Positions 19,247 to 30,981 of a stretch of 64,000 bases of DNA are shown here, piece by piece. A program made the translations under genes and the position numbers. The notes beneath the pieces are model-generated. The model was given only the letters and a program-made list of their open reading frames with translations, had not been told where the DNA came from and did not search any database. The number at the start of each line of letters is the position of its first letter. The first letter of the stretch is position 1. Where the stretch lies: the NCBI RefSeq assembly GCF_024449095.1, contig NZ_CP024627.1, positions 2,790,001 through 2,854,000 of the forward strand, given 5' to 3'. The DNA is from Vibrio coralliilyticus. Lineage in GTDB: Bacteria > Pseudomonadota > Gammaproteobacteria > Enterobacterales > Vibrionaceae.

Positions 19247-20263
19247 CTATGCGATGGGTTCAAGCTGGTCGATAGGCCAACGTGGCGTCGCCTGAACCGA
19301 TAAATCTGCCAGCTCACCATTTTTTAATCGTTGTATACCTGCATACGCGATCATTGCACCATTGTCGGTACAAAACTCGGTACGAGGGTAATAAACCTCA
19401 CCGCCAATTTTCTGCGCAAGTTGTTCTAGGTCAGCACGTAATCGACGATTAGCACTCACGCCCCCCGCTATTACGATGCGTTTAAAACCCGTTTGTTCTA
19501 GCGCTCGCTTACATTTAATCGTTAATGTAGCACACACCGCTTCTTCAAAAGCTAGAGCTATATCAGCACGCGTTTGTTCGTCGTCACCATTCGCTGCAAT
19601 AGTATTAGCAGTAAATGTTTTCAGCCCTGAGAAGCTCATATCTAAGCCCGGTCTATCTGTCATTGGACGAGGGAATTTGAAGCGCCCTGGCGTGCCTTTT
19701 TCAGCTAACTTAGAAAGCAATGGACCACCTGGATAATCCAACCCCATCAGTTTAGCTGTTTTATCAAAAGCTTCCCCTGCGGCGTCATCAATCGACTCAC
19801 CAAGAATCTTATATTCACCAATGCCGTTCACTTCAACCATCATTGAGTGACCACCAGAGACCAAGACTGCGACAAATGGGAAGGGAGGAGGATTATCTTC
19901 TAGCATAGGCGCAAGAAGGTGACCTTCCATATGATGGACAGGCACAGCAGGCACACCCCACGCATACGCCAAGCTACGACCGATAGTTGCACCAACAAGC
20001 AACGCCCCAACCAAGCCCGGACCTGCAGTATACGCAACTCCATCAATATCCTTTGGCGTCAGGTTCGCTTCGGCCATTGCGGCTTTGATCAATGGGATCG
20101 TCTTCTTTACATGATCTCGTGAGGCAAGTTCAGGTACCACACCACCATAATCGGCATGGAGCTTAACCTGACTATATAACTTATGAGAAAGCAGCCCTTT
20201 CTCATCGTCGTAAATCGCGATGCCTGTTTCATCACATGAGGTTTCAATACCAATAATGCGCAT
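19247..20263 (-). CDS. tsaD: tRNA N6-adenosine threonylcarbamoyltransferase TsaD
   Basis: Transfers the threonylcarbamoyl group to A37 of ANN-decoding tRNAs together with TsaB and TsaE; essential. [13 protein letters not shown] at the N-terminus, the metal-binding [25 protein letters not shown] and [12 protein letters not shown] are present. 338 residues. Divergent from rpsU, the standard tsaD-rpsU arrangement. Its terminator has been disrupted by the IS element. Confidence 0.97.
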   Translation of the reverse strand: MRIIGIETSCDETGIAIYDDEKGLLSHKLYSQVKLHADYGGVVPELASRDHVKKTIPLIKAAMAEANLTPKDIDGVAYTAGPGLVGALLVGATIGRSLAYAWGVPAVPVHHMEGHLLAPMLEDNPPPFPFVAVLVSGGHSMMVEVNGIGEYKILGESIDDAAGEAFDKTAKLMGLDYPGGPLLSKLAEKGTPGRFKFPRPMTDRPGLDMSFSGLKTFTANTIAANGDDEQTRADIALAFEEAVCATLTIKCKRALEQTGFKRIVIAGGVSANRRLRADLEQLAQKIGGEVYYPRTEFCTDNGAMIAYAGIQRLKNGELADLSVQATPRWPIDQLEPIA

Positions 20264-20319
20264 GGTTTAACCTAGGTGTCTTAATCTCTGATTCAAAATT
20301 GGCGCAATCTTACCTCGGC

Positions 20320-20347
20320 TTGGCTTCGCAAACAAATTTTGTATACT
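20320..20347 (+). promoter_or_regulatory. Candidate sigma-70 promoter of the rpsU operon
   Basis: TTGGCT, 16-bp spacer, TATACT on the plus strand, about 145 bp upstream of rpsU. Consensus match is fair; the only support is position and sequence. Confidence 0.45.
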
Positions 20348-20491
20348 GAATAGACTACAAAGGGCTTTACAAAGCCTATGTGATCGGATTAAAATTCCGC
20401 ACCATTTTTGATCAAGCTGATTGTAGACCCGGCATTAAAGCTCGGTACTGTGAAGTCAGCATTAACGAATAACCCCTGAGGTGAAAGGCAT

Positions 20492-20707
20492 ATGCCAGTA
20501 GTTAAAGTACGTGAAAACGAACCGTTCGACGTTGCTCTACGTCGTTTCAAACGCTCTTGCGAAAAAGCAGGTATCCTTTCTGAAGTGCGTCGTCGTGAGC
20601 ACTACGAAAAGCCAACTACAGTTCGCAAACGCGCTAAAGCAGCGGCTCAAAAGCGTCACGCTAAGAAGCTAGCTCGCGAAAACGCTCGTCGCGTTCGCCT
20701 GTACTAA
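20492..20707 (+). CDS. rpsU: 30S ribosomal protein S21
   Basis: 71-residue basic small-subunit protein needed for translation initiation. Sequence [20 protein letters not shown] and the Arg/Lys/Ala-rich tail are standard for S21. GAGGTGAAAGG precedes the ATG. First gene of the macromolecular synthesis operon rpsU-yqeY-dnaG-rpoD. Confidence 0.98.
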
Positions 20708-20733
20708 TAGCTAAGTCCAAAAGGATTCTAGTT

Positions 20734-21177
20734 ATGGCTCTGATTGATACTCTCAAAGAAGAGCAAAAATTAGCGATGAAAGCCAAGGACAAACTTCGCC
20801 TTGGCACTATTCGTTTAGCTCTTTCCGCCATTAAGCAACGTGAAGTTGACGAACAGATTACTCTGGGCGACGACAATATTCTCGCTGTATTGACGAAAAT
20901 GGTTAAACAACGTCGCGACTCTGTCGCTCAATTTGAATCCGCAGGTCGTCAAGATCTTGCCGATGCTGAGCAAGCTGAGATTGCTGTACTTGAGGACTTT
21001 ATGCCTCAACCGCTAACTGATGAAGAAGTGGCGGCACTTATTGAGAGTGCTATTGCTGATTCAGGTGCTGCGGGCATGCAAGACATGGGTAAAGTAATGG
21101 GCGTGCTTAAGCCTCAAATTCAAGGGCGTGCAGATATGGGTAAAGTCAGTGGTTTAGTTCGCGCTAAACTCGGTTAA
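20734..21177 (+). CDS. YqeY/GatB-domain protein
   Basis: 147-residue GatB/YqeY protein. It begins LIDTLKEEQKLAMKAKDKLRLGTIRL and ends with the conserved GMQDMGKVMGVLKPQ and ADMGKVSGLVRAKL. The domain is shared with the tail of the GatB/E amidotransferase subunits and is thought to bind tRNA; the stand-alone role is not established. It sits between rpsU and dnaG, an insertion usual in Vibrio and many other bacteria but absent from the E. coli operon. Confidence 0.92.
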   Translation: MALIDTLKEEQKLAMKAKDKLRLGTIRLALSAIKQREVDEQITLGDDNILAVLTKMVKQRRDSVAQFESAGRQDLADAEQAEIAVLEDFMPQPLTDEEVAALIESAIADSGAAGMQDMGKVMGVLKPQIQGRADMGKVSGLVRAKLG

Positions 21178-21270
21178 TTACCCAAGCCAAATTGCAGCAA
21201 GCCGTGCTATCCTCTGGAACGCACGGCTTGTTTGTATCTAGATTAGTCTTTTCTTTCTTTGTTAGGTTTT

Positions 21271-23028
21271 ATGGCAGGACACATTCCCCGCAGTTTTATT
21301 GATGACCTACTGGCTCGACTGGATATCGTCGATATCATTGACGCTCGGGTAAAACTTAAGAAAAAAGGCAAAAACTACAGCGCATGCTGCCCTTTCCACA
21401 ACGAGAAAACACCTTCATTTAGTGTTAGCCAAGAAAAGCAGTTCTATCACTGTTTTGGCTGTGGAGCACACGGTAATGCCATCGACTTTATGATGGAATA
21501 CGAGCGCCTTGAATTCCCTGAAGCCATTGAAGAGCTCGCCTCTTACCTTGGCATTGATGTTCCAAGAGAACAACGTCAGGGTGGCCGTTTTCCTTCCAAT
21601 CAGCCTCAAGCAAATACCGAGCAAAAACGTAATCTCTATGATTTAATGACTGGGATTGCGCAGTTCTATAGAGACCAGCTCAAACTGTCTACCAGCAAGG
21701 TCGCGATTGACTACCTCAAAGATCGTGGTTTATCTGGTGAAATCGTTCAGAAGTTTGGCATCGGATATGTCGCTGATGAATGGGATCTGGTGCGGAAAAA
21801 CTTTGGTCAACAGAAACAAGCTCAAGATTTGCTTGTATCAGGTGGTATGCTGATTGAGAACGATAAAGGTAACCGCTATGACCGCTTTCGCGGCCGGGTG
21901 ATGTTTCCGATCCGCGACCGACGAGGCCGAGTGATTGGCTTTGGTGGGCGAGTCATTGGCGATGGCACACCAAAATACCTTAACTCTCCTGAAACGCCTA
22001 TTTTCCACAAAGGGAAAGAGCTCTACGGGCTCTATGAAGTGACCCAAGCATACCGCGAGCCTCCTCAGATTCTTGTCGTTGAAGGCTATATGGATGTGGT
22101 CGCGCTAGCGCAATATGGTGTCGATTATTCGGTAGCCTCACTTGGTACGTCTACGACCGGTGATCATATTCAACTGCTGTTTAGGCAGACCAATACCGTT
22201 GTGTGTTGCTACGATGGCGATCGCGCAGGTAAAGAGGCGGCTTGGCGTGCGCTAGAGAATGCGCTGCAATACCTGAAAACAGGTAACACTCTGAAGTTTT
22301 TGTTTCTACCAGATGGTGAAGACCCAGATAGCTATATCCGAAAATACGGCAAAGATGCCTTTGAGCAGAAAATGCATCAAGCCATTCCGCTTTCACGCTA
22401 TTTATTTGAAAATTTAATCGAGATTCATCAACTCAACCTAGGCAGTAATGAAGGTAAATCGGCACTACGTGCACACGCCAGTAATCTGATCAATAAAATC
22501 CCAGATCCTTATTTTCAAGAATTACTGGAAAAACTTCTAGATGAACGTACTGGGTTTGACAACCGATTACGCCAACCTCGTAAAAGGGCAAGTGAAACCA
22601 GACCTCAACCGCATAAGGAGATCAAACGGACTCCAATGCGAGAGGTTATCGCTTTGCTTATTCAAAATCCGAGCTATGCTCAAATGGTACCAGATCTCTC
22701 GAGTGTGAAAGGCTTAGCGGTACCTGGATTAAGTTTATTCGTTGAGGTGCTTGAATATTGTTATCAGCACCCCAATGTAAGCACAGGCCAGTTGACTGAA
22801 CACTGGCGAAATACGAGCCATGATGCTCTACTGTCTCGTTTAGCAGGGTGGGAAATTCCGCTCGATGAAGACAATGAACAAGATATTTTTTTAGACTCGC
22901 TGGACAAAATATTGGCTCAGTGTGTCGAAAAACAAATTGAAGATCTGCAGGCCAAAGAAAGAAGTGTCGGTTTATCAACCGAAGAGAGAAGGGAGCTGCT
23001 AGCATTGATGCTAGATTTAAAAGCGTAA
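21271..23028 (+). CDS. dnaG: DNA primase
   Basis: Makes the RNA primers for chromosomal replication. N-terminal CHC2 zinc finger (CCPFHNEKTPSF, FYHCFGCGAHGNAIDF, residues about 35-75), central TOPRIM domain (LVVEGYMDVVALAQYGV, CYDGDRAGKEAAWR), and a helical C-terminal DnaB-binding domain. 585 residues from the ATG at 21271 (MAGHIPRSF), the family start. Between yqeY and rpoD in the macromolecular synthesis operon. It contrasts with the pipolin polymerase at 55-57.7 kb, which is expected not to need a primase. Confidence 0.97.
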   Translation: MAGHIPRSFIDDLLARLDIVDIIDARVKLKKKGKNYSACCPFHNEKTPSFSVSQEKQFYHCFGCGAHGNAIDFMMEYERLEFPEAIEELASYLGIDVPREQRQGGRFPSNQPQANTEQKRNLYDLMTGIAQFYRDQLKLSTSKVAIDYLKDRGLSGEIVQKFGIGYVADEWDLVRKNFGQQKQAQDLLVSGGMLIENDKGNRYDRFRGRVMFPIRDRRGRVIGFGGRVIGDGTPKYLNSPETPIFHKGKELYGLYEVTQAYREPPQILVVEGYMDVVALAQYGVDYSVASLGTSTTGDHIQLLFRQTNTVVCCYDGDRAGKEAAWRALENALQYLKTGNTLKFLFLPDGEDPDSYIRKYGKDAFEQKMHQAIPLSRYLFENLIEIHQLNLGSNEGKSALRAHASNLINKIPDPYFQELLEKLLDERTGFDNRLRQPRKRASETRPQPHKEIKRTPMREVIALLIQNPSYAQMVPDLSSVKGLAVPGLSLFVEVLEYCYQHPNVSTGQLTEHWRNTSHDALLSRLAGWEIPLDEDNEQDIFLDSLDKILAQCVEKQIEDLQAKERSVGLSTEERRELLALMLDLKA

Positions 23029-23125
23029 CCCTGTTCGAATAGTCAGCAACAAATTAATTTGTTAATATGTGTGGTTTGCACTCGCATACTAATTCCTTCA
23101 CCAGATACTAAGTTGGATACCGTCT

Positions 23126-24979
23126 ATGGATCAAAATCCGCAGTCACAGCTAAAACAACTTGTCATTAAAGGCAAGGAACAAGGCTATCTGACCTACGCA
23201 GAAGTAAACGACCACCTGCCAGCAGAAATCGTAGATTCCGAGCAGGTCGAAGATATCATTCAGATGATCAACGACATGGGTATTCGAGTAGTGGAAACTG
23301 CTCCGGATGCTGATGATCTTGCACTGAATGATGACGATACAATCACCGATGAGGATGCAGCTGAAGCTGCTGCTGCTGCGCTATCAAGCGTAGAAAATGA
23401 AATCGGCCGCACCACTGACCCAGTGCGTATGTACATGCGCGAGATGGGTACCGTAGAGCTACTGACTCGCGAAGGTGAGATCGATATTGCAAAGCGTATT
23501 GAAGATGGTATTAACCAAGTTCAAAATGCGGTTGCTGAGTATCCAGGAACGATCCCATATATTCTTGAGCAGTTTGATAAGGTTCAGGCAGAAGAACTTC
23601 GCCTCACCGATCTTATCACGGGCTTCGTCGACCCAGACGCAGATGAAACAGCGGCCCCAACGGCTACGCATATCGGTTCTGAACTTGCAGAATCAGATCT
23701 TGAAGATGAAGATGCTGAAGAAGAAGACGCGGAAGAGTCTGAGGACGATGAAGAAGAGGAAGATACAGGCATCGACCCTGAGCTTGCTCTAGAAAAGTTC
23801 ACGGCTTTGCGTAACACTTTCCAGAACTATCAGCTTGCTTGTAACGAGTATGGCAACGAGAGTCCGAAAGCGACACTTGCCCATGAGATGGTTATCGACG
23901 TCTTCAAAGAATTCCGTCTAACGCCTAAACAATTTGACTACCTAGTTGAAGAGCTGCGCACCTCAATGGAGCGTGTACGTACTCAAGAACGTCTGATCAT
24001 GAAAGCGTCTGTTGAGTATGGCAAAATGCCAAAGAAATCGTTCATTACTCTCTTCACAGGCAATGAATCTAGCGAAGCTTGGCTAGATGAGATTCTCTCT
24101 TCAGATAAACCGTATGCGGAAAAGATCCGTCGTAGCGAGGATGATATTCGTCGCTCAATCATGAAGCTAAAAGTGATTGAAGAAGAAACATCGCTTACGG
24201 TTCAGAACATCAAAGACATCAGTCGCCGCATGTCAATCGGTGAAGCGAAAGCCCGCCGTGCGAAGAAAGAGATGGTCGAGGCGAACTTACGTCTGGTTAT
24301 TTCTATCGCGAAGAAATACACCAACCGAGGTCTTCAATTCTTGGATCTGATTCAAGAAGGTAACATCGGCCTGATGAAAGCAGTTGATAAGTTCGAATAT
24401 CGTCGTGGTTACAAGTTTTCAACTTACGCAACCTGGTGGATCCGTCAGGCGATCACTCGTTCGATTGCAGACCAAGCACGCACTATCCGTATTCCGGTTC
24501 ACATGATCGAGACGATCAACAAACTAAACCGAATCTCTCGCCAAATGCTGCAAGAGATGGGCCGTGAACCACTACCGGAAGAGTTGGCTGAACGCATGCA
24601 AATGCCGGAAGACAAAATCCGTAAAGTGCTGAAGATTGCCAAAGAGCCAATCTCAATGGAAACACCAATCGGTGACGATGAAGATTCGCATCTAGGCGAT
24701 TTCATTGAAGATACCACGCTTGAGCTACCTCTCGATTCAGCCACTTCTACAAGCCTAAAAGTGGCAACGAAAGATGTACTGGCAGGCTTAACACCTCGTG
24801 AAGCGAAAGTTCTGCGTATGCGTTTCGGTATCGATATGAATACTGACCACACCTTAGAAGAGGTTGGTAAGCAGTTTGATGTAACTCGTGAGCGTATCCG
24901 TCAGATTGAAGCGAAAGCACTGCGTAAACTTCGTCACCCGAGCCGCTCAGAAACTCTGCGCAGCTTCTTGGATGAGTAA
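23126..24979 (+). CDS. rpoD: Primary sigma factor RpoD (sigma-70)
   Basis: Housekeeping sigma factor. Region 1.1 at the N-terminus, region 1.2 ([21 protein letters not shown]), a non-conserved region with a long acidic run around residues 190-215, region 2 ([42 protein letters not shown]), region 3 and region 4.2 ([31 protein letters not shown]). 617 residues, standard length. Last protein gene of the operon, followed by a strong terminator. Confidence 0.98.
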   Translation: MDQNPQSQLKQLVIKGKEQGYLTYAEVNDHLPAEIVDSEQVEDIIQMINDMGIRVVETAPDADDLALNDDDTITDEDAAEAAAAALSSVENEIGRTTDPVRMYMREMGTVELLTREGEIDIAKRIEDGINQVQNAVAEYPGTIPYILEQFDKVQAEELRLTDLITGFVDPDADETAAPTATHIGSELAESDLEDEDAEEEDAEESEDDEEEEDTGIDPELALEKFTALRNTFQNYQLACNEYGNESPKATLAHEMVIDVFKEFRLTPKQFDYLVEELRTSMERVRTQERLIMKASVEYGKMPKKSFITLFTGNESSEAWLDEILSSDKPYAEKIRRSEDDIRRSIMKLKVIEEETSLTVQNIKDISRRMSIGEAKARRAKKEMVEANLRLVISIAKKYTNRGLQFLDLIQEGNIGLMKAVDKFEYRRGYKFSTYATWWIRQAITRSIADQARTIRIPVHMIETINKLNRISRQMLQEMGREPLPEELAERMQMPEDKIRKVLKIAKEPISMETPIGDDEDSHLGDFIEDTTLELPLDSATSTSLKVATKDVLAGLTPREAKVLRMRFGIDMNTDHTLEEVGKQFDVTRERIRQIEAKALRKLRHPSRSETLRSFLDE

Positions 24980-24994
24980 CCAAGCAAATTGATT

Positions 24995-25020
24995 AAAAGA
25001 CGAGCACTTGCTCGTCTTTT
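24995..25020 (+). terminator. Rho-independent terminator of rpoD
   Basis: Perfect 12-bp stem AAAAGACGAGCA / TGCTCGTCTTTT with a 2-nt loop, continuing into TT, 15 bp after rpoD. Confidence 0.88.
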
Positions 25021-25118
25021 TTGTATCCAAATGATTTAAGTGGATAAAATCTAAGCGCATTTACCCTATCAAGTATCTAGACAGCCCTATCGGCTTACCC
25101 TATAATTCTCCTCCTAAC

Positions 25119-25194
25119 GGCCCCTTAGCTCAGTGGTTAGAGCAGTCGACTCATAATCGATTGGTCCGCAGTTCAAGTCTGCGAGGGGCCACCA
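25119..25194 (+). tRNA. ileX: tRNA-Ile2 (anticodon CAT, lysidine-modified type)
   Basis: 76-nt cloverleaf: acceptor GGCCCCT / AGGGGCC, D-arm, anticodon loop CTCATAA with CAT at 34-36, T-arm, encoded CCA. The 5' half matches E. coli ileX/ileY and the position next to rpoD is that of ileX, so this is the AUA-reading isoleucine tRNA whose C34 is changed to lysidine by TilS. A methionine tRNA is the alternative for a CAT anticodon, but sequence and position argue against it. Confidence 0.9.
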
Positions 25195-25200
25195 AATACA

Positions 25201-25234
25201 AAAAAGCCTGATGAGGAAACTCATCAGGCTTTTT
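25201..25234. terminator. Bidirectional terminator between tRNA-Ile2 and djlA
   Basis: Perfect 15-bp stem AAAAAGCCTGATGAG / CTCATCAGGCTTTTT with a GAAA tetraloop. It can serve both the tRNA (+) and djlA (-). Confidence 0.88.
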
Positions 25235-25254
25235 ACTTTCGATTGTATCTAATA

Positions 25255-26106
25255 TTAAAAACCCTTGGCCTTTTTGATTAAGTCATAAGCATTCTGGATT
25301 TCTTGAGCTTTCTCTTTGGCTACATTCATCATTTCTGGTGGTAAGCCTTTTGCCATTAGCTTGTCAGGATGGTGCTCATTCATCAGTTTACGGTAAGCAC
25401 GTTTAACCGTTTTTGTCTCCGCACTACTATCAACACCCAATAACTTATATGCATCACTTAATTGATCCGCAGTCGAGGCTTGTTGCCAACCACTCGATTG
25501 ATGGGAGTGAGCACCTCCAGATTGCCCACTAAAGCCTCCTTGCTGAAAACGGAATGCTGCCTCCTGCATACGTAAGCGTTGCTCTAACTGTTCTGAGGAA
25601 AAGCCCAACCCTTTTGCCACTTTATGCAAGACACTACGTTCACTTGGATGAATATCTCCATCAGCAAAGGCGGCTGAGATCTGTAACTCTAAGAAGAACT
25701 GCATCAGATCAAATCGACCACCAGCGGAAATACGCACTCTTTCTAGAACGGTTTCGAGCGGAAAATCCGCCTCCTTCCCCTCACGAAATGCATTCTGCGC
25801 GGCGCGGCGCAACTCCCCATGCAAACTCATACGATCCATCATAGTTGTCGCCAACTGAATCTCTTCACGAGTAACTTGCCCTTTCGCTTTGGCTACATGC
25901 CCCATTACCGCAAAAGCCGCTTTAAAGAACTCTTCTTGTCGTTCAGCCTGACTGGGGCCACCGCCGAAACCGGAATTAAAACCAGCTTGACGCAACCTGC
26001 GAGCTTTATCGAACTGATGGCCTAAGAACAGACCAAATATGGCGCCAAACGGCCCTCCCATCAAGAAACCAAAAAAAGTGCCAAGTATCTTGCCAAAAAT
26101 ATGCAT
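25255..26106 (-). CDS. djlA: Membrane-anchored DnaK co-chaperone DjlA
   Basis: Type III DnaJ-like protein of the inner membrane that stimulates DnaK and affects the Rcs response in enterobacteria. One Gly/Phe-rich N-terminal membrane segment (FFGFLMGGPFGAIFGLFLG), a central TerB-like domain (residues about 60-170), a Gly/Ser/Gln linker, and a C-terminal J domain with HPD (NEHHPDKLMAKG). 283 residues. Divergent from lptD, as in E. coli. Confidence 0.94.
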   Translation of the reverse strand: MHIFGKILGTFFGFLMGGPFGAIFGLFLGHQFDKARRLRQAGFNSGFGGGPSQAERQEEFFKAAFAVMGHVAKAKGQVTREEIQLATTMMDRMSLHGELRRAAQNAFREGKEADFPLETVLERVRISAGGRFDLMQFFLELQISAAFADGDIHPSERSVLHKVAKGLGFSSEQLEQRLRMQEAAFRFQQGGFSGQSGGAHSHQSSGWQQASTADQLSDAYKLLGVDSSAETKTVKRAYRKLMNEHHPDKLMAKGLPPEMMNVAKEKAQEIQNAYDLIKKAKGF

Positions 26107-26254
26107 TATGTGTTCTCAATCTCTGAATTTTTTCTTAGTAAAGCGGTCTGATAGTGCCGTAAGCGACAAATTCCTTTATTATAAGGGCCGTTTTATTTTA
26201 CATTCGGTCATCTATTCACCGGATATATCAAGTTCAACAGGATAGTAAAACTCG

Positions 26255-28639
26255 ATGCCACGTTTTTCTCGCACCTTGTTAGCCACTTCAATTAGTGCCG
26301 CATTTCTTATGCCTCAGGCCCAAGCTGAAGATGTCCCTCTAGACACTTCACAAGAAATGCCGTTCATTGGCGAATGCCAAACATTAGACCTTATTGATCA
26401 ATGTCTGGTCAATGAAGAGGAGCCTGAAAACGCAAATCAACTGCCAATTAACGTTGAAGCAGACAGCCTAGAAGCGATCAACGGAGACAAAGCCACCTAT
26501 AGTGGCAACGTGACGGTTGTACAAGGCAAAAAACGCATGAAAGCGGACAATGTAACTTTACATCAACAAGACAATATTGTTGTGGCTGAGGGTAATGTGA
26601 CATTCAGTGACGGTGAGCTGAAAACAATCTCAGATAAAGCCGTTAACAAGTTGAACACTGATGAAGTGACACTGGAAAATACAAACTATAAATTCTTATG
26701 TGAGCCGGGCCGCGGAGAAGCCGTCTATGTTTCAAAAACAGGTAAAGCCGTTTACGAAATCGAGGATGGTTCAATCACCTCCTGCCCTGAAGGCGACAAA
26801 TCTTGGCGAATGAAAGCGTCGAGCATCGACATTGATCAAAATGAAGAAGAAGCGACCTTCTACAACCCGCGTTTCGAGATAATGAACGTGCCAGTATTTT
26901 ATCTCCCTTTTCTCACCGTACCTATTGGTGATACACGTAAGACAGGTTTCTTATACCCAACCGTCTCCTATGGCTCCAGCGATGGCTTTGAAATGGAGGT
27001 GCCAATTTACTGGAACTTGGCACCAAACTATGATTTAGAAACAACGATCAAGCATATGCAGGAACGGGGGACTCAGCTAAACAGTGAGTTCCGCTATCTT
27101 TCGGATCTCGGCTACAGCACTCTTAAATCTGAGTACTTACCAGATGATAAAAAGTACCCTGAACAAGGGGAACGCTGGGGCTTTCAATGGCAACACAACG
27201 GTATTTTTCAGGAAAGTTGGAAATTCGAAATCGACTACTCCAAAGTCAGTGATATCCGATACTTTACCGATTTAGACTCAGGAATAGGTAACCGAGAAGA
27301 TGGGCAGTTAATTCAAGAAGCACAAGCCACTTATCGTTCTTCTAACTGGGATGCCTCTATTCTTACGCGAGACTTCCAAGTCCTTACGACCAGTAGCAAT
27401 ACCCCCTACCGTCTTCTACCTCAACTTGAGTTTAACTACTATGCGCCCGAGTTGATGCGTTATCTTGATTTTGATGTACTCAGCCATGTATCCCAGTTTG
27501 ATACTGACGATCCTAACAAGCCTTCAGCAACACGAGTACATGTCGAGCCAGGTATCACCATGCCAATCGGCACCACATGGGGGACTTGGACGACCGAGGC
27601 CCGTGTCTTAGGAACTTACTACCAACAAGATTTGGGCGGACTTGACCTTTCCGACTTTAGTGACGATGGCTACAACCTCAAAGAGTCGACCTCACGCGTC
27701 ATTCCAGAATTTCGTACTCACGCGGGCGTAGTATTGGAAAGAGATACGGTTATCTTTGATAACTACACTCAGACGCTTGAACCCCAAGTGCAATACCTGT
27801 ATGTGCCGGAAAAAGATCAAAGTGAAATCTACCTTTACGATAGCACCTTACTACAAACCGATTATTATGGTTTATTTCGCAGCCGCAAATACAGTGGTGT
27901 TGACCGCATTGCCGCTGCCAATCAATTTAGCTATGGTGCCTCTACGCGATTTTTTGACGACCAGTACAAAGAGCGTCTAAATATCTCATTCGGACAAATA
28001 TTCTATCTTGATAAAGATACGAAGAATTCCAATATCGCTAATCAAGATAACAAATCAGATTACTCTGCATGGGCAGTCGAAATGGACTTCAACTATGATG
28101 ACTATCTCTTCTACCATGGCGGTATTCAGTATGACATTGATACCAGTGAAGTTCAGCTTGGCAATAGCACTCTGGAATATCGCTTCTCCGATGGTTTTAT
28201 TCAAGGTAACTATCGCTACGTGACGCGTAGCTACATAGAAAGTACGCTTGGTGACAGTATTGGCGATCTAGAATCGATAACGGAAGATGGCATTTCTCAG
28301 GCAGGTGTCATAGCAGGTTACCAAATTTCACAAAAATGGCGAGCAAATGCTCAATATTTTTACGACTTAACCACTGATGAAGAACTGGAATGGCTAGCTG
28401 GGTTAAGCTACACCTCAGATTGTTGGTATATTGGTTTTAACTACAGCAATCAGCTTCGTAGTTGGAGCCCGAGTTTCTCAAGCTACCCTGACTCGACACC
28501 AACTTATGAAAACAACTTCAGTTTTAACTTTGGTATTATTGGATTTGGTACCGCTATTGGCTCTGATTCTGGTGTCACAGGGGCTGATAGCGCGAATAGT
28601 TCGTTGGGTTACGGCCGACCATTCTTCTTAAACAACTAA
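26255..28639 (+). CDS. lptD: LPS-assembly protein LptD
   Basis: Outer-membrane barrel that, with LptE, inserts lipopolysaccharide into the outer leaflet. Signal peptide [24 protein letters not shown], a periplasmic OstA/jellyroll domain (residues about 65-200), then a large beta-barrel to the C-terminus. Cysteines near residues 40-55, about 150-180 and in SDCWYIGF near the C-terminus could form the disulfides that regulate assembly in E. coli. 794 residues. First of lptD-surA-pdxA-rsmA-apaG-apaH. Confidence 0.96.
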   Translation: MPRFSRTLLATSISAAFLMPQAQAEDVPLDTSQEMPFIGECQTLDLIDQCLVNEEEPENANQLPINVEADSLEAINGDKATYSGNVTVVQGKKRMKADNVTLHQQDNIVVAEGNVTFSDGELKTISDKAVNKLNTDEVTLENTNYKFLCEPGRGEAVYVSKTGKAVYEIEDGSITSCPEGDKSWRMKASSIDIDQNEEEATFYNPRFEIMNVPVFYLPFLTVPIGDTRKTGFLYPTVSYGSSDGFEMEVPIYWNLAPNYDLETTIKHMQERGTQLNSEFRYLSDLGYSTLKSEYLPDDKKYPEQGERWGFQWQHNGIFQESWKFEIDYSKVSDIRYFTDLDSGIGNREDGQLIQEAQATYRSSNWDASILTRDFQVLTTSSNTPYRLLPQLEFNYYAPELMRYLDFDVLSHVSQFDTDDPNKPSATRVHVEPGITMPIGTTWGTWTTEARVLGTYYQQDLGGLDLSDFSDDGYNLKESTSRVIPEFRTHAGVVLERDTVIFDNYTQTLEPQVQYLYVPEKDQSEIYLYDSTLLQTDYYGLFRSRKYSGVDRIAAANQFSYGASTRFFDDQYKERLNISFGQIFYLDKDTKNSNIANQDNKSDYSAWAVEMDFNYDDYLFYHGGIQYDIDTSEVQLGNSTLEYRFSDGFIQGNYRYVTRSYIESTLGDSIGDLESITEDGISQAGVIAGYQISQKWRANAQYFYDLTTDEELEWLAGLSYTSDCWYIGFNYSNQLRSWSPSFSSYPDSTPTYENNFSFNFGIIGFGTAIGSDSGVTGADSANSSLGYGRPFFLNN

Positions 28640-28691
28640 TTTAACAGCCTGTGGTCTAAAAGCACAGGTTCATTTTTTAACAGGACATTTG

Positions 28692-29987
28692 ATGAAATTT
28701 TGGAAGCAAACCTTACTTGGATTGATTGCAACCAGCCAGTTTTCTTTTGTGCAAGCCGAACCTGTCGAGCTGGACAAAGTCGCGGTTATTGTCAATAGCG
28801 GAGTGGTATTACAGAGTGATATTGAAACTTCACTCAAGACCATTCGAGCCAATGCTAAGAAGAATGATCAGTCACTGCCAGATGAAGCAACATTGCGTGA
28901 ACAGGTCACAGAAAAACTCATCGTTGATACTATCCAACAGCAAGAAGCAGAAAGAATTGGTGTGCGTATAGACGATAATCGTCTCAACGAAGCGATCAAT
29001 GAAATTGCCAAAAATAACAACCAGACACTGGAACAACTCAACACCTCTATGACGCAAGAAGGTTTAAGCTATACCCAGTTCCGTGAGCAAGTGCGTAAAG
29101 AGATTGCAGCAAATGAAGCCCGCAATGCACTCGTCCGTCGTCGTATTAATATTCTTCCGGCTGAAGTCGATAATCTTGCAAACATTCTAGCCAAAGAAAC
29201 CAACGCGACAGTACAATACAAAATTGGCCACATCCAATTACGTGTAAACGATGGTGACGACAAAGCCGCTATCGAAGAAAAAGCTAATCAGATCGTCAAA
29301 GAGCTAAACCAAGGCTCTGATTTCAGTACCATGGCTTACACCTATTCAAAAGGTCCTAAGGCTTTACAAGGTGGTGATTGGGGGTGGATGCGTAAAGAAG
29401 AGATGCCAACCATCTTTGCCGATCAAATCAATTTGCAGAATAAAGGGAGTATTATCGGTCCATTTCGCAGCGGTGTTGGCTTTCATATCCTAAAAATTGA
29501 AGACGTAAAGGGACTTGAGACGGTTGCAGTCACCGAAGTGAACGCTCGTCATATTTTGATTAAACCAACCGTGATCCTTAGCGATGAAGGCGTTCAGAAA
29601 GAGCTTCTCGACATTACTCAACGAATTCAATCCGGCAAGGTAACCTTTGGTGAAATGGCTCAGCAATATAGCCAAGACCCTGGTTCAGCCGCCCAGCAAG
29701 GTGAGTTAGGTTATCAAACTTCTGACCTTTACGTCCCAGAATTTAAACATCAGGTGGATACTCTCGCTGTAGGTCAGATCAGTGAGCCATTCAAAACCGT
29801 ACACGGTTGGCACATTGTTGAAGTGATGGATCGCCGTGAGGTTGACCGTACTGACTCTGCACTGAAGAACAAAGCTTACCGCATTATCTTTAACCGTAAG
29901 TTTAACGAAGAGGCCAGTGCGTGGCTGCAAGAAATTCGCGCGAGCGCATTCGTCGAAATCGTCAAGGAAGATCAAAATGACAATTAA
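28692..29987 (+). CDS. surA: Periplasmic peptidyl-prolyl isomerase / chaperone SurA
   Basis: Periplasmic chaperone for outer-membrane proteins including LptD. Cleavable signal peptide ending VQA, an N-terminal chaperone region ([16 protein letters not shown]), then two PpiC rotamase domains (about residues 175-275, QLRVNDG to FHILKIED, and about 285-385, ARHILIKP to [10 protein letters not shown]). 431 residues from the ATG at 28692, preceded by CAGGA. Its 3' end overlaps pdxA by 11 bp. Confidence 0.96.
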   Translation: MKFWKQTLLGLIATSQFSFVQAEPVELDKVAVIVNSGVVLQSDIETSLKTIRANAKKNDQSLPDEATLREQVTEKLIVDTIQQQEAERIGVRIDDNRLNEAINEIAKNNNQTLEQLNTSMTQEGLSYTQFREQVRKEIAANEARNALVRRRINILPAEVDNLANILAKETNATVQYKIGHIQLRVNDGDDKAAIEEKANQIVKELNQGSDFSTMAYTYSKGPKALQGGDWGWMRKEEMPTIFADQINLQNKGSIIGPFRSGVGFHILKIEDVKGLETVAVTEVNARHILIKPTVILSDEGVQKELLDITQRIQSGKVTFGEMAQQYSQDPGSAAQQGELGYQTSDLYVPEFKHQVDTLAVGQISEPFKTVHGWHIVEVMDRREVDRTDSALKNKAYRIIFNRKFNEEASAWLQEIRASAFVEIVKEDQNDN

Positions 29988-30969
29988 ACGTATTGTCGTA
30001 ACGGCAGGTGAACCTGCCGGTATTGGTCCCGATTTAGTCTTAGCTCTTTCGACGCAAAGCTGGCCACATCAGATAGTGGTCAGTGCCGATAAAGCCTTAC
30101 TTGAGCAACGCGCTAAACAACTCAATATCGACGTACAACTTATTGATTATGATGCTGAAGCGCTTCCTAGCCCTCAGAAAGCTGGCTCGTTGGTTGTCGA
30201 TCATATTGCACTTAATGTCCCCGTGATTGCGGGTCAGCTCGATGAGAAAAATGGCCACTATGTGTTAGAAACACTCGAAAGAGCCGCGTTGGGCTGTATG
30301 ACTGGTGAGTTTGATGCTATTGTCACTGGCCCTGTACATAAGGGAGTGATAAACCGAGCTGGCGTCGCCTTCAGCGGACACACTGAGTTCTTCGCTGATA
30401 AATCCAATACGCCACTGGTTGTAATGATGTTAGCCACTGAAGGGCTTAGAGTCGCTTTAGTAACAACTCATATTCCATTAGCCTATGTCTCTAAAGCAGT
30501 AACCGAAGACAGGTTACAGAGAATAGTTCGTATACTCCATCAAGACTTAGTCGAGAAGTTTGCTATTCCATCACCTAAAATCTATGTCTGTGGTTTAAAT
30601 CCACACGCAGGTGAAGATGGCTGCTTGGGGCGTGAAGAGATCGAAACCATTACGCCAACATTGGAAAAACTTCGTCAAGAAGCAGGTATTGACCTTGTCG
30701 GACCACTTCCTGCAGACACTATCTTTAATGAGAAATACCTCAACGACGCCGATGCCGTGCTAGGCATGTACCACGATCAGGTCTTACCCGTGCTAAAATA
30801 CAAAGGTTTTGGGCGTTCAGTGAACATTACCCTGGGCCTTCCATTTATCAGGACATCCGTGGATCACGGCACTGCATTAGACCTTGCAGGAACAGGTGAT
30901 GCAGATACAGGAAGTTTTACAACGGCACTTGCTCATGCCATTGAGCTTGTCGATAAGAAAACCAGTTAA
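29977..30969 (+). CDS. pdxA: 4-hydroxythreonine-4-phosphate dehydrogenase
   Basis: NAD(P)-dependent enzyme of pyridoxal phosphate synthesis. [39 protein letters not shown] and the metal-binding [12 protein letters not shown] are present. 330 residues from the ATG at 29977, within the last codons of surA (11-bp overlap, different frame), which implies translational coupling. Followed by rsmA after 12 bp. Confidence 0.96.
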   Translation: MTIKRIVVTAGEPAGIGPDLVLALSTQSWPHQIVVSADKALLEQRAKQLNIDVQLIDYDAEALPSPQKAGSLVVDHIALNVPVIAGQLDEKNGHYVLETLERAALGCMTGEFDAIVTGPVHKGVINRAGVAFSGHTEFFADKSNTPLVVMMLATEGLRVALVTTHIPLAYVSKAVTEDRLQRIVRILHQDLVEKFAIPSPKIYVCGLNPHAGEDGCLGREEIETITPTLEKLRQEAGIDLVGPLPADTIFNEKYLNDADAVLGMYHDQVLPVLKYKGFGRSVNITLGLPFIRTSVDHGTALDLAGTGDADTGSFTTALAHAIELVDKKTS

Positions 30970-30981
30970 CTTGAGAACACT

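Noticed and set aside
25119..25194. Elongator tRNA-Met
   Set aside because: The CAT anticodon fits, but the 5' half matches the lysidine-type tRNA-Ile2 and the position next to rpoD is that of ileX.
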